A DNA stretch of 64,000 nt from Spartobacteria bacterium UBA695. GTDB taxonomy: Bacteria > Verrucomicrobiota > Verrucomicrobiia > Chthoniobacterales > Chthoniobacteraceae. The stretch spans positions 1-64,000 of the forward strand of contig DBMP01000013.1 in NCBI GenBank assembly GCA_002298145.1, read 5' to 3'. Below, piece after piece: positions 26,480 to 34,521 of this stretch. The number at the start of each line of letters is the position of its first letter. Within the stretch, counting starts at the first letter, position 1. The position numbers were made by a program, and so were the translations under genes. Below the pieces are notes generated by a model. That model saw only the letters and a program-made list of their open reading frames with translations, was not told where the DNA came from and did no database searches.

Positions 26480-27283
26480 ATGCTCCTCAAATACCGCAAA
26501 GTCTTTAACATCGGCCTCCAGAACACGTTTGTGTACCGCTGGAACTTCCTTCTTCGTTCGCTCTTTGGGCTGGTGCCGCTGGCGGGGACGGTGCTGATCT
26601 GGCGGGCGATTTTCGCGGGGACGGGGGAGTCGGTCGGCACGTACGATTACCACGGCATGATCTGGTATTTCCTCATGGTGATCCTGGTGGATAACCTCGT
26701 GACGCCCACCGAGGACGAGTGGCAGATCGCCGCCGACATCCGGGAGGGGCAGATCAGCGCCTTTATGATCAAGCCGCTGAATTACCTCGGGTACCGCTTC
26801 GCGCTGTTTGTTTCCTACCGGCTGGTTTACACGCTGGTGACGGTGTTGCCGCTGGGGCTGGCGTTTTTCTGGTTCCGGGAGGTGATCGTGCTGCCAAAGG
26901 CTTTGGCGACGTGGCCGATTTTCTTCCTCTCGGCGGCGATGTCGGCCTGCATCTCGTTCCTGATCTCCTACACTCTGGCGCTCGCGGCGTTCTGGATTCT
27001 GGAGATCAGCACCATTGTTTTTATCCTATTCTCGTTCGAGTATTTCCTGAGCGGCCAGACCTTCCCGCTCGACATCATGCCCGGGTGGTTCCAGGCGATC
27101 CTGCAATGGCTGCCGTTCCCGTACGAGCTGTTTTTCCCCGTCCAGGTGTTCCTGGAGCGGGTGGAGGGGGCGGCGCTTTGGCGCGGGCTGGCGATCCAGG
27201 CGGGGTGGGTGGCGATTACCTACGGTATTTCGCAGTTGGTCTGGCGGCGGGGCATTCGGCGCTACCAGGCGGTGGGGGGGTAG
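26480..27283 (+). CDS. ABC-2 family permease (COG4587-like)
   Basis: 267 residues, about six spans, opening YRKVFNIGLQNTFVYRWNFL and containing ADIREGQISAFMIKPLNYLG, the conserved loop of the paired DUF990/COG4587-COG3694 permeases. These normally occur as two adjacent permease genes with a nearby ATPase. Here the partner permease is at 30172, and the space between holds a GT87-like gene on the other strand and a GH8 gene. No ATPase for this pair is in the window. The last 68 bp overlap the end of the antisense GT gene. The substrate is unknown. Confidence 0.82.
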   Translation: MLLKYRKVFNIGLQNTFVYRWNFLLRSLFGLVPLAGTVLIWRAIFAGTGESVGTYDYHGMIWYFLMVILVDNLVTPTEDEWQIAADIREGQISAFMIKPLNYLGYRFALFVSYRLVYTLVTVLPLGLAFFWFREVIVLPKALATWPIFFLSAAMSACISFLISYTLALAAFWILEISTIVFILFSFEYFLSGQTFPLDIMPGWFQAILQWLPFPYELFFPVQVFLERVEGAALWRGLAIQAGWVAITYGISQLVWRRGIRRYQAVGG

Positions 27284-28760
27284 GCTCCGAATGTAAAAAG
27301 AAAAGCCGGCGGAATGACAAGCTCAGGAAAAACACGAACTCGACCGCTGGCAGTAAGGTAGACACGAGCCCGCTGATGGCATGCCGTACGAATTCAACCC
27401 TTTGCGAGTAAACTCCTGCATGTCTCATGGTCTCTACCAACCAGGAATCCTTGACGAGCACGAGCTCATCAATCCAGAAGAGCGTGCTGAGCAGCAACAT
27501 CCCATAGATAGCCTTCTGCCATTTTCCCGAAGCCTGAGATCCCTCCCAAAGGATCCACCCTAAAAAAGGCAACATGAGATAGCAGGTAAAATAGTGATGT
27601 GGCCAAACGACCCGATTGCATAGGCAGAAAACGGCCATTATTCCCGCGATGCTTGCAACGATAATGGAAGACTGGCTATTGGCAATTCTGCTGTTTTTCC
27701 AGTAACCCCAGTAGATACACCCAATCAAAGTCCAGTTTACCAGGGAAAAGAATTTCGCGGCATCGACTCCGAAAAGGTTAAAAAATAGTGCAGGGAGGCT
27801 GATCCCCGAGGGGATGTTGGCCTTGGGTAATATTTCTGTGAAAAACGTGTGATAGGGAGCGGTGCCCGCCTGATAAAGAACGGCCCCATTAAGGAGGATT
27901 GTCAAAACGCCCATTACGATAAGCGTTTTCCACTTAATGGGTTTGAGCAAGAATAACGGACACCAACTCAGCCCAATGCCTTTGAAGACAATTAGAGGAA
28001 TGGTGCTAAACGCTATGACAGTCTCCCTCTTGCGCAGCCAAGCATAACTGGTAAGGGCAATCAAAAAGCCCAAGAAAGGAGAAATGTTGCCGATCTCCAA
28101 TGTCGTCGATATTTTGCTTCCGAGCAGCATGGGGATCGCGGGAAGAAGGGCTGCAACTCCTTCGGTGTAGGTTGGCCTCTGGAAAAGAAGACGGCAGATG
28201 CGAGATGAAAAATAGCCGATCCCAAATAGCGAACTGCTCATCAGCAAAAGCCAAATGCGTGTGGCTGTGGGATAGTTAAAAAAGGCCAAAGGAGACAACA
28301 GAATGGCGAGAGGAGGGGGATAGATATAATGGCACTCACCCTGCAAATTAGGACTGAGCGCCAGAATTTCAGGTGCTACCTGTGAACTACTGGGCAGTGC
28401 GATTCCTGGATAAAAATTCCAATGTCCTTTGCGATTGAGGTTGGCTGTGGGTGAAGAGTCGAACAACCTGGAGGCAATTAACGGCTTGAAGACGGGGGCT
28501 GCATTATAAACGTCGTCGTTTGGCGTGGGATACAGGGAGTTCCAAAGGTGATGGTGTGCCGCGAGAGCCCCGATGTAATACTGTCCGAAGTCGCCTCCTT
28601 GCATTTGCCAGCTTGGGGGGAGTTTTTCTTTATAGAACCAGTGAAGAAGAGGGTATGTTACCACCATCCACGCGCCGCATACGGCGACCATTATCCGCAC
28701 GAATTTAAGTGGCGGAATCCTTCCTTTTAGGGAAGAGATGAGTGGATCAAAAAGAGTCAT
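27216..28760 (-). CDS. GT87/DUF2029-like membrane glycosyltransferase, probably inserted
   Basis: 514 residues with roughly ten hydrophobic spans and the GT-C features of DUF2029 proteins: GGDFGQYYIGALAAHHHLWN in the first loop and CHYIYPPPLAILLSPLAFF. Members are polyprenyl-phosphate-mannose-type transferases acting on the outer face of the inner membrane. The DNA is visibly AT-richer than the flanks and opposite in orientation to both. The last ~24 residues (SEPTPPPPG onward) are read from the antisense of the upstream permease, so the native stop was lost at the junction near 27285. A TATACT box lies in the AT-rich 5' region. Probably acquired by transfer. Confidence 0.78.
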   Translation of the reverse strand: MTLFDPLISSLKGRIPPLKFVRIMVAVCGAWMVVTYPLLHWFYKEKLPPSWQMQGGDFGQYYIGALAAHHHLWNSLYPTPNDDVYNAAPVFKPLIASRLFDSSPTANLNRKGHWNFYPGIALPSSSQVAPEILALSPNLQGECHYIYPPPLAILLSPLAFFNYPTATRIWLLLMSSSLFGIGYFSSRICRLLFQRPTYTEGVAALLPAIPMLLGSKISTTLEIGNISPFLGFLIALTSYAWLRKRETVIAFSTIPLIVFKGIGLSWCPLFLLKPIKWKTLIVMGVLTILLNGAVLYQAGTAPYHTFFTEILPKANIPSGISLPALFFNLFGVDAAKFFSLVNWTLIGCIYWGYWKNSRIANSQSSIIVASIAGIMAVFCLCNRVVWPHHYFTCYLMLPFLGWILWEGSQASGKWQKAIYGMLLLSTLFWIDELVLVKDSWLVETMRHAGVYSQRVEFVRHAISGLVSTLLPAVEFVFFLSLSFRRLFFLHSEPTPPPPGSAECPAARPTAKYRR

Positions 28761-28856
28761 ATTGTAAAATATTCTTTTAAAGAATGCTGAAACAAGGAAG
28801 AGTTTTCCAGTATATTTTTATTCCCCTCCGGGGCATACCCCGCCGTTTGGGGGCGG

Positions 28857-30158
28857 ATGGCTATTCGTAAATTTTCCAAGATGGTTTTTCCCAGGGTGAT
28901 GTTACTAGATACGAAGAGTTGGGGGCTAATCTTTATTTGCGCTTATTCTATTGGAGGAAACTTAGCGTTTGCCGCTGGGGAATCGCACCCATTCCCGGTC
29001 CACACGGTTTACGCCCGGGGGACGCTTAAGCCGTCGCGGCGGCAGGAAATGCTCGATAGCACGGTGCTGGAGGTCTACCGCGAATGGAAGGCGGCCTATC
29101 TGCAATCGACGGCGGGCGGTGCTCAGCGCTACGTGGCCTGCAATGCCGACGGCGCTTTCAGCCCGAAGGCGACACGCTCCGTTTCGGAGGGGCACGGCTA
29201 CGGGATGCTGGCAGCGGTGCTCATGGCCGGAGCCGACCCCGAGGCGCATCGCGATTTCGATGCCCTTTTTGCCTTTCTGCGAGCCCACCCGGCGAAGGGG
29301 TACCCCGCGCTGATGGCCTGGCGGCAATCGGCCCGGGGCGAGGCGCTGGTGGAGCGCCGGAATGACGACCGGGAGACGGCGACGGACGGCGATCTCGACA
29401 TCGCCCTGTCGCTCCTCATGGCTGACCGCCAGTGGGGGAGCCAGGGGGCGGTCGATTACCGGGCCGAGGCGCTTGCGACGATCCGGGCGATCCGCGCTGC
29501 GGAGACGGACGCCACCCATGGCACCTTTGCGCTGGGGAGCTGGGTCGAGCGGGAGAGCAAGCAATGGGGCGCCACGCGGCCCTCGGATTTCATGCCCGCG
29601 CATCTGAAGGCGTTCGAGGCCGCCAGCAAAGATCCTCTTTGGGCCCAAGTGACTGGCGCAACCTATCGCCTTTTAGCCGATCTGACACGGCAGTACAGCC
29701 CGCAAACGGGGCTATTCCCGGACTTCGTGGCGGGGGAGGGGGCGGCTTACCGGCCTGCGCACGCTGGTTTTCTGGAAGGCGAGACCGACGGCGCTTTTGC
29801 CTACAATGCCTGCCGGGTTCCCTGGCGGCTGGGGACGGATTACCTCCTCACCGGCGACGAGCGCGCCCGGGTGCTCCTGGCACCGTTCAATGCCTGGGCT
29901 GAGAGGGTTTGCGAGGGCGATCCCGCGCGGTTTAACGCCGGTTATCGCCTGGACGGGACGGCGCTCAAAGAAGATGCCAGCGCTGCCTTTACCGGCCCGC
30001 TGGCAGTGGCGGCGATGACCGACCCGGCGCGGCAAAAATGGCTCGATGCCCTCTGGGCGCACCTCGCGGCCCGCCCCCCGGGCGAAGAAGGCTACTACGG
30101 CAACACGATCCGGCTGCTCACGATGATTGTGATTTCAGGAAATTGGTGGCAGCCTTAA
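28857..30158 (+). CDS. Glycoside hydrolase family 8 (endoglucanase/chitosanase-like), secreted
   Basis: 433 residues. An N-terminal signal region (KSWGLIFICAYSIGGNLAFA) precedes a GH8 (alpha/alpha)6 domain. Catalytic signatures are SEGHGYGMLAAVLM, with the proton-donor Glu, and ATDGDLDIALSLL, with the conserved Asp pair. BcsZ-like cellulases have the same blocks. The first ~40 codons are AT-rich like the inserted GT region, while everything after about 28975 is GC-rich, so the 5' end may have been replaced during the insertion. It is followed 13 bp later by the second ABC-2 permease, which suggests a role in processing an exported polysaccharide. Confidence 0.85.
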   Translation: MAIRKFSKMVFPRVMLLDTKSWGLIFICAYSIGGNLAFAAGESHPFPVHTVYARGTLKPSRRQEMLDSTVLEVYREWKAAYLQSTAGGAQRYVACNADGAFSPKATRSVSEGHGYGMLAAVLMAGADPEAHRDFDALFAFLRAHPAKGYPALMAWRQSARGEALVERRNDDRETATDGDLDIALSLLMADRQWGSQGAVDYRAEALATIRAIRAAETDATHGTFALGSWVERESKQWGATRPSDFMPAHLKAFEAASKDPLWAQVTGATYRLLADLTRQYSPQTGLFPDFVAGEGAAYRPAHAGFLEGETDGAFAYNACRVPWRLGTDYLLTGDERARVLLAPFNAWAERVCEGDPARFNAGYRLDGTALKEDASAAFTGPLAVAAMTDPARQKWLDALWAHLAARPPGEEGYYGNTIRLLTMIVISGNWWQP

Positions 30159-30171
30159 GCCTCCTTATCCC

Positions 30172-30975
30172 ATGCGCCGCTATCTGGAAATCTACGCGAT
30201 CATGTTTCGCAACTCGCTCATTCGCGAGATGAACTTCAAGACGAACTTCCTGCTCTGGATCCTCGTCGAGGCGCTCTGGTTTATGGGGCAGATCGTCTTT
30301 ATCGAGGTGATTTTTCAGTACGTGAACCAGATCGGCGATTGGACGAAATGGGAGGTGATCCTCTTAATCGGCACCCACCAGCTCATCAGCCAGGTGTTCC
30401 AGGCGTTTTTTTACCTAAATATCGTAAATATCCCCGAGCTGGTGCGCACGGGTCGGATGGATTTTATGATGCTCCTGCCGATGGACACGCAGTTCGCCAT
30501 TTCCACGCGGCAATTCGGCCTCGATAGCGTGATCAACGCCGGGGTGAGCGTGGCGATCATCGGCTTGGCGCTGGCCAAGCTCGGCCTGCGGCCCACGGCG
30601 GGACAGGTGGCGCTTTACACGGCGGCCGTCGGAGTGGGGATCACCATCCATTACTCCATTATGTTCCTCCTGACCACGTTCTCCTTCTGGATTGTGCGCG
30701 CCCAGGGGCTGGTCTACGGCTATTATAATATTTTCAACATCGCCCGCTATCCCGACTCGATTTTCCGCCAGGCCCCCGTCATCAAATTCGTTTTTTCGTG
30801 GGTCATCCCGGTAATCCTCGTGGCCAACGTGCCCGCGCGCGTGCTCGTTCATGCCGATTCGGGGTCGATCGGGTGGCGGCTGGCGCAGATGGTTTCTGCG
30901 GCGCTGATCATCTTGACCGTCACGCGCTGCGTTTGGAGAGTGGCGCTTTCGCGTTACACCAGCGCCAGCTCGTAA
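30172..30975 (+). CDS. ABC-2 family permease (DUF990/COG3694-like)
   Basis: 267 residues, same length as its presumed partner at 26480. It opens RRYLEIYAIMFRNSLIREMNFKTN, followed by six hydrophobic spans. The loop NIPELVRTGRMDFMMLLPMD is the family signature (ELVRTGRLD-FxLLxP). It ends at 30975, 8 bp before the convergent hisH stop. It is probably co-transcribed with the GH8 gene. Together with 26480-27283 it would make a heteromeric ABC-2 channel; the ATPase must be encoded elsewhere. Confidence 0.83.
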   Translation: MRRYLEIYAIMFRNSLIREMNFKTNFLLWILVEALWFMGQIVFIEVIFQYVNQIGDWTKWEVILLIGTHQLISQVFQAFFYLNIVNIPELVRTGRMDFMMLLPMDTQFAISTRQFGLDSVINAGVSVAIIGLALAKLGLRPTAGQVALYTAAVGVGITIHYSIMFLLTTFSFWIVRAQGLVYGYYNIFNIARYPDSIFRQAPVIKFVFSWVIPVILVANVPARVLVHADSGSIGWRLAQMVSAALIILTVTRCVWRVALSRYTSASS

Positions 30976-30983
30976 GCGGCGCT

Positions 30984-31610
30984 TTACTCCCGCTGCGCGT
31001 TAACCCGTTCCACAAAGTTACGCAGGATGCGCAAGCCCACCTTTTGGCTTTTTTCCGGGTGGAACTGCGTGCCCGCGACGTTGCCCCGCGTGGCTGCGGC
31101 GGCGAACACCTCGCCGTACTCGGACGTGGCGGCCACCTCGGAGTTCTCGGCGGGTGCCGGGAAGTACGAGTGGACAAAGAAAACGTGTGGGTTGGCGGGG
31201 AGCCCCTGCCAGAGCCAGTGATCCGGCTGGGGAAACTCCAGGCTGTTCCAGCCGATCTGCGGAACCTTGAGCCCCGGCGTGGTAAAGCGCTTGACCTGGC
31301 CCTTGAAAAACCCGAACCCGGCCTCGCCATTGGGCGCTTCCTCGCTGCCTTCGAAGAGCATCTGGTAGCCGACGCAGATCCCCAGGAAGGGACGGCCAGA
31401 CTGGAGCCATTGCTGGAGCGGTTCCCAGAGGCCGCGCACCTGGATGCCCTTGACGCAGTCGGCGAACGCCCCCACCCCAGGCAGCACCACGGCCTCGGCA
31501 TGAGCCAGGCCCTCGGGGGTGCCGATAAGCTGCACGTCGGCGCCTTCGTGCTGCAAGGCTTTGTGGACGCTGCGGATATTGCCGCTGCCGTAGTCGATAA
31601 GGGCGATCAT
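30984..31610 (-). CDS. hisH: Imidazole glycerol phosphate synthase glutaminase subunit HisH
   Basis: 208 residues, class I glutamine amidotransferase. It opens IALIDYGSGNIRSVHKAL, has the nucleophile Cys in GRPFLGICVGYQMLF and the His-Glu pair in GTQFHPEKSQ. It supplies ammonia to HisF for histidine and AICAR formation. hisF is not here; hisA, the preceding pathway step, is at 52111, so the his genes are scattered. Confidence 0.94.
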   Translation of the reverse strand: MIALIDYGSGNIRSVHKALQHEGADVQLIGTPEGLAHAEAVVLPGVGAFADCVKGIQVRGLWEPLQQWLQSGRPFLGICVGYQMLFEGSEEAPNGEAGFGFFKGQVKRFTTPGLKVPQIGWNSLEFPQPDHWLWQGLPANPHVFFVHSYFPAPAENSEVAATSEYGEVFAAAATRGNVAGTQFHPEKSQKVGLRILRNFVERVNAQRE

Positions 31611-31673
31611 GGGAGAGCCATTAGAGCATTTCCGGGCTGGAAACGCCAGAAAAACGCCGCTTGGGGGGGCCCT

Positions 31674-31943
31674 TTAGGGCTTGATGTCGTGCTTGGTCAG
31701 GAAGGCTATTAACTCCTCCGTGCCGAAATCAGGAAGCACTTTTTCCCCCACGACCAGGGTGGGCGTGAGGCGCTGCCCGGAGAGGCGAATCATTTCGTCG
31801 TAGTCCTTGGAATCGGCTTCCACGTCGATTTCATCGTACTTGTACCCGTGTTCGTCGAGCCATGCCTTGGCGCGCACGCACCACGGGCACCACGTTTTGA
31901 CATAGAGTTTTAGCGAAGTGGCCACGGGATCCAATCTACCCAA
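31674..31943 (-). CDS. Glutaredoxin family protein
   Basis: 89 residues from a TTG at 31943; a GTG at 31925 would give an 83-residue protein beginning six residues before LKLYVKTWCPWC and is equally plausible. The active site is CPWC, the cis-Pro loop is RLTPTLVVG, and DFGTEELIAFL closes the domain. It is a monothiol/dithiol exchange protein of the small glutaredoxin class, cytoplasmic. It stands alone between hisH and a membrane-anchored hypothetical. Confidence 0.85.
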   Translation of the reverse strand: MGRLDPVATSLKLYVKTWCPWCVRAKAWLDEHGYKYDEIDVEADSKDYDEMIRLSGQRLTPTLVVGEKVLPDFGTEELIAFLTKHDIKP

Positions 31944-31985
31944 AGTTTCGCGGGTGGCAAGCCGCCGGGTTGTGCCTCCGAAGGC

Positions 31986-32489
31986 TTACAGAGGCCATTC
32001 GCCGGTCCAGACGCGCGGAATGAGCGAGTGTCCGGCGTAGACCAAGCGCCAGTCCCACGGCTTCCAGCTCTGGCGGCGCCAGGTGAATTCGAACGGGTCC
32101 CGGGAATGGTTGAGCGCCTCCTGCACCGCTTCGGCAAAGGGCATCCCGTTGCCGGAGATGCGCAGCCGGGTGGAGAGCTTCGCCTCCGGGCCCTCCAGGG
32201 TGAGCTTGGTTTCGCTGGCGGTGATCTCCAGGGTAAAAAACTGGCGAAGCACCTCGGCGGTCATGCGCACGGTCGCCGCTTTGTCGTCGTTGCCCGAGGT
32301 GCGGAAGTCCTCTGCCAGGAGGGGCTTGAATTTCCCCCAATTCCGCGTTTGCGCCGCTTCGAGCAGGTGGCGCTGGTGCAGCTGCACCTGGCGCTCTGGT
32401 TGCCATAGCCAGGCGCACCACCCCAAGGCGATCAGTACGAGAAGCGCTGCGAGCGGTTTCCATCGGGTGATGAGGAAAGCCAGGAGCAT
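31986..32489 (-). CDS. Membrane-anchored hypothetical protein, possibly NTF2-like
   Basis: 167 residues. One N-terminal span (WKPLAALLVLIALGWCAWLW) is followed by about 130 residues of alpha+beta sequence (QRHLLEAAQTRNWGKFKPLL, then DFRTSGNDDKAATVRMTAEVLRQFF), which reads like an NTF2/SnoaL-type cone fold (helices first, then beta strands). The C-terminus is Trp-rich. No catalytic signature is visible. It begins 13 bp after the dnaB stop on the same strand and may share its transcript. Confidence 0.62.
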   Translation of the reverse strand: MLLAFLITRWKPLAALLVLIALGWCAWLWQPERQVQLHQRHLLEAAQTRNWGKFKPLLAEDFRTSGNDDKAATVRMTAEVLRQFFTLEITASETKLTLEGPEAKLSTRLRISGNGMPFAEAVQEALNHSRDPFEFTWRRQSWKPWDWRLVYAGHSLIPRVWTGEWPL

Positions 32490-32502
32490 GGGAAAAAAGG
32501 GG

Positions 32503-33969
32503 TTAGCCTTCCTCCGTCGCGCCTTCGTCCTTGGCCCGGCTCTCGAACCGGGTGAATTCCTTCAGGAACGTCAGCGGAACGTCGCCTACGGGGCCGTTAC
32601 GTTGCTTGGCGATAATGAGCGTTGCCTTGCCGCTCTTTTCCTCCCGCTCCTCGTCGTTTTCGGCGTAGTACTCCTCGCGAACGAGTAGGCCCACCAAGTC
32701 GGCGTCCTGTTCGATGGAGCCGGATTCACGCAAGTCAGAGAGGCGGGGGCGGCCCTTGCTGTCGCCCGTGCGCTGTTCCGGATTTCGGTTCAACTGGGCG
32801 AGAACGATGATCGGCAGCTCCAGTTCCTTGGCCAGCGCCTTCACGCCGGAGGAGATTTCCGCGATTTCCAACTGGCGGTTGTCCTGGGCGCGCTTGCTGG
32901 TTGATTTCAGCAGCTGAAGGTAGTCGATGACGATGAGCTGGATGTTGTCCTGCGCCTTCATGCGGCGGGCCTTGGCGCGCAGCTCCAGGATGCTTAAGCC
33001 AGCGGTGTCGTCGATGAGGATTTTGCTCTCGGAAATTTTGGCCGCTGCGTGGGTCAGGTTCTGGAAGTCGCGCTCGGCCATGAAGCCGTCGCGCACTTTG
33101 CCCAGGTTCACCTTGGCCCGCGAGCAGAGGAGACGTTGGACGAGCTGGTCGCTGCTCATTTCCAGAGAGAAGATGCCCACGGCGTGGCCTCCGTTGAGCG
33201 CCACGTTTTCGGCGATGTTCATGGCCAGGGCCGTTTTGCCCATGGAGGGACGGGCGGCGATGACGATCATTTCCGAGGAGTGGAGGCCGTCGGTCATCCG
33301 GTCGAAGTCCTCGAAGCCGGTGTGCAGGCCGGAGATTTCCCCCTTGCGGTCGTAGAGCTTCTCGATCGAATTCAGGGCGGAGACGACGGCGTCCTTGATC
33401 TGGAAGTTCTTGTCGTTGAGGCGGCTTTGGCTGATTTCAAAGACCTTTTTCTCCACGTCGTCGAGGAACGTGTCGACGTTTTCCTGCTCCTCGTAGGAGC
33501 GGGCGGCCAGGTCGGTGCAGGTGACGATGATCTGCCGCAGCGTGTGCTTTTCCTTGAGGATCTCAAGGTAGTAGCTGGCGTTGGCGGCAGTGGGGACGAA
33601 TGTGAAGAGGCTCGTTACGAAGGCCGGGCCGCCGACTTTGTCCAATAATCCCCGGTCGCGCAGGAGCTGCGTGAGGAGAATGAAGTCGATCGGCTTGTTG
33701 GCGTCGTAAAGCTCGCGAAGAACGGTGAAGATGGTCGAGTGCGCCGGAACGTGAAAGTGTTCCGGCGAGATCTTTTTCTCCACGCATTCCCCCATGACTT
33801 CACGGGGTGCGAGCAGGATGGAGCCCAGGAGGCCGAGTTCGGCGTCCTGGCTCTGTGGTAACATCCGGTGGACATCCGGTGAATAAGTCCCCTTATCCCG
33901 AAGGTCCGACCGGTCGCTTTGTGCCTTTTTCGGCTTCGCCTTTTTTTCGATGGCGGCCGTTTCGGGCAT
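32503..33969 (-). CDS. dnaB: Replicative DNA helicase DnaB
   Basis: 488 residues. A basic N-terminal tail is followed by the DnaB N-domain (LPQSQDAELGLLGSILLAPR) and then the RecA-like core with Walker A AARPSMGKTALA, motif GIFSLEMSSDQLVQRLLC, Walker B LIVIDYLQLL and the arginine-finger region RESGSIEQDADLV. No intein or insertion is present. It lies 3 bp after rplI, keeping the widespread rplI-dnaB order. Confidence 0.96.
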   Translation of the reverse strand: MPETAAIEKKAKPKKAQSDRSDLRDKGTYSPDVHRMLPQSQDAELGLLGSILLAPREVMGECVEKKISPEHFHVPAHSTIFTVLRELYDANKPIDFILLTQLLRDRGLLDKVGGPAFVTSLFTFVPTAANASYYLEILKEKHTLRQIIVTCTDLAARSYEEQENVDTFLDDVEKKVFEISQSRLNDKNFQIKDAVVSALNSIEKLYDRKGEISGLHTGFEDFDRMTDGLHSSEMIVIAARPSMGKTALAMNIAENVALNGGHAVGIFSLEMSSDQLVQRLLCSRAKVNLGKVRDGFMAERDFQNLTHAAAKISESKILIDDTAGLSILELRAKARRMKAQDNIQLIVIDYLQLLKSTSKRAQDNRQLEIAEISSGVKALAKELELPIIVLAQLNRNPEQRTGDSKGRPRLSDLRESGSIEQDADLVGLLVREEYYAENDEEREEKSGKATLIIAKQRNGPVGDVPLTFLKEFTRFESRAKDEGATEEG

Positions 33970-33972
33970 GCG

Positions 33973-34521
33973 TTACTTCGTGTGCTTGGCCTTCGGCTTC
34001 GCTTTGAAGCCACCGGCTGCTTCTTCACCTTCGACGGCGGCTTCCTCGGAGGCTTTCTCCTGGGCGGCGGCGGATTCGATGGTGACGGTCAGCTTGGAGG
34101 CGACGTCGTGGTGCAGCTTGATGGCGACTTCGTGGGCTCCGCTTTCTTTGAGCGGGCGCTCCAGTTCGACGCTGTGGCGGTCGATCTCGATGCTCAGCTC
34201 GCTCTTGATGCGGTCCACGATGTCCTTGGCGGTCACGGAACCAAACGCCTTGCCGGTTTCGCCGGTTTCGAGCGTGAAGGTGAGCTTGAGTTTGTTGATC
34301 TTGCGCGAGATCTCCTCCGCTTCGTTGAGCTCGGCGGCTTCGCGCTCGGCGCGCTTGGCTTTAAGCTGGTTGATGCGGCGCAGCGTCACGGGCGTCACTT
34401 CCAGGGCTTTGCCGGAAGGAACGAGAAAATTGCGAGCATAGCCGCGTTTGACTTTAACAACGTCGGCTTCGGCGCCCAAGGACGCGATCTTTTCAGTGAG
34501 AATAACTTCAGTGGTTGGCAT
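33973..34521 (-). CDS. rplI: 50S ribosomal protein L9
   Basis: 182 residues. The N-terminal L9 domain is recognisable (VILTEKIASLGAEADVVKVK, GYARNFLVPSGKA), with a connecting helix and the C-terminal domain. A ~30-residue Ala/Glu/Lys tail (QEKASEEAAVEGEEAAGG) exceeds the usual ~150. The start ATG lies inside the last codons of the L,D-transpeptidase gene: a 14-bp out-of-frame overlap with a GGAG eight bases upstream. Usual partners rpsF, ssb and rpsR are not adjacent. Confidence 0.95.
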   Translation of the reverse strand: MPTTEVILTEKIASLGAEADVVKVKRGYARNFLVPSGKALEVTPVTLRRINQLKAKRAEREAAELNEAEEISRKINKLKLTFTLETGETGKAFGSVTAKDIVDRIKSELSIEIDRHSVELERPLKESGAHEVAIKLHHDVASKLTVTIESAAAQEKASEEAAVEGEEAAGGFKAKPKAKHTK

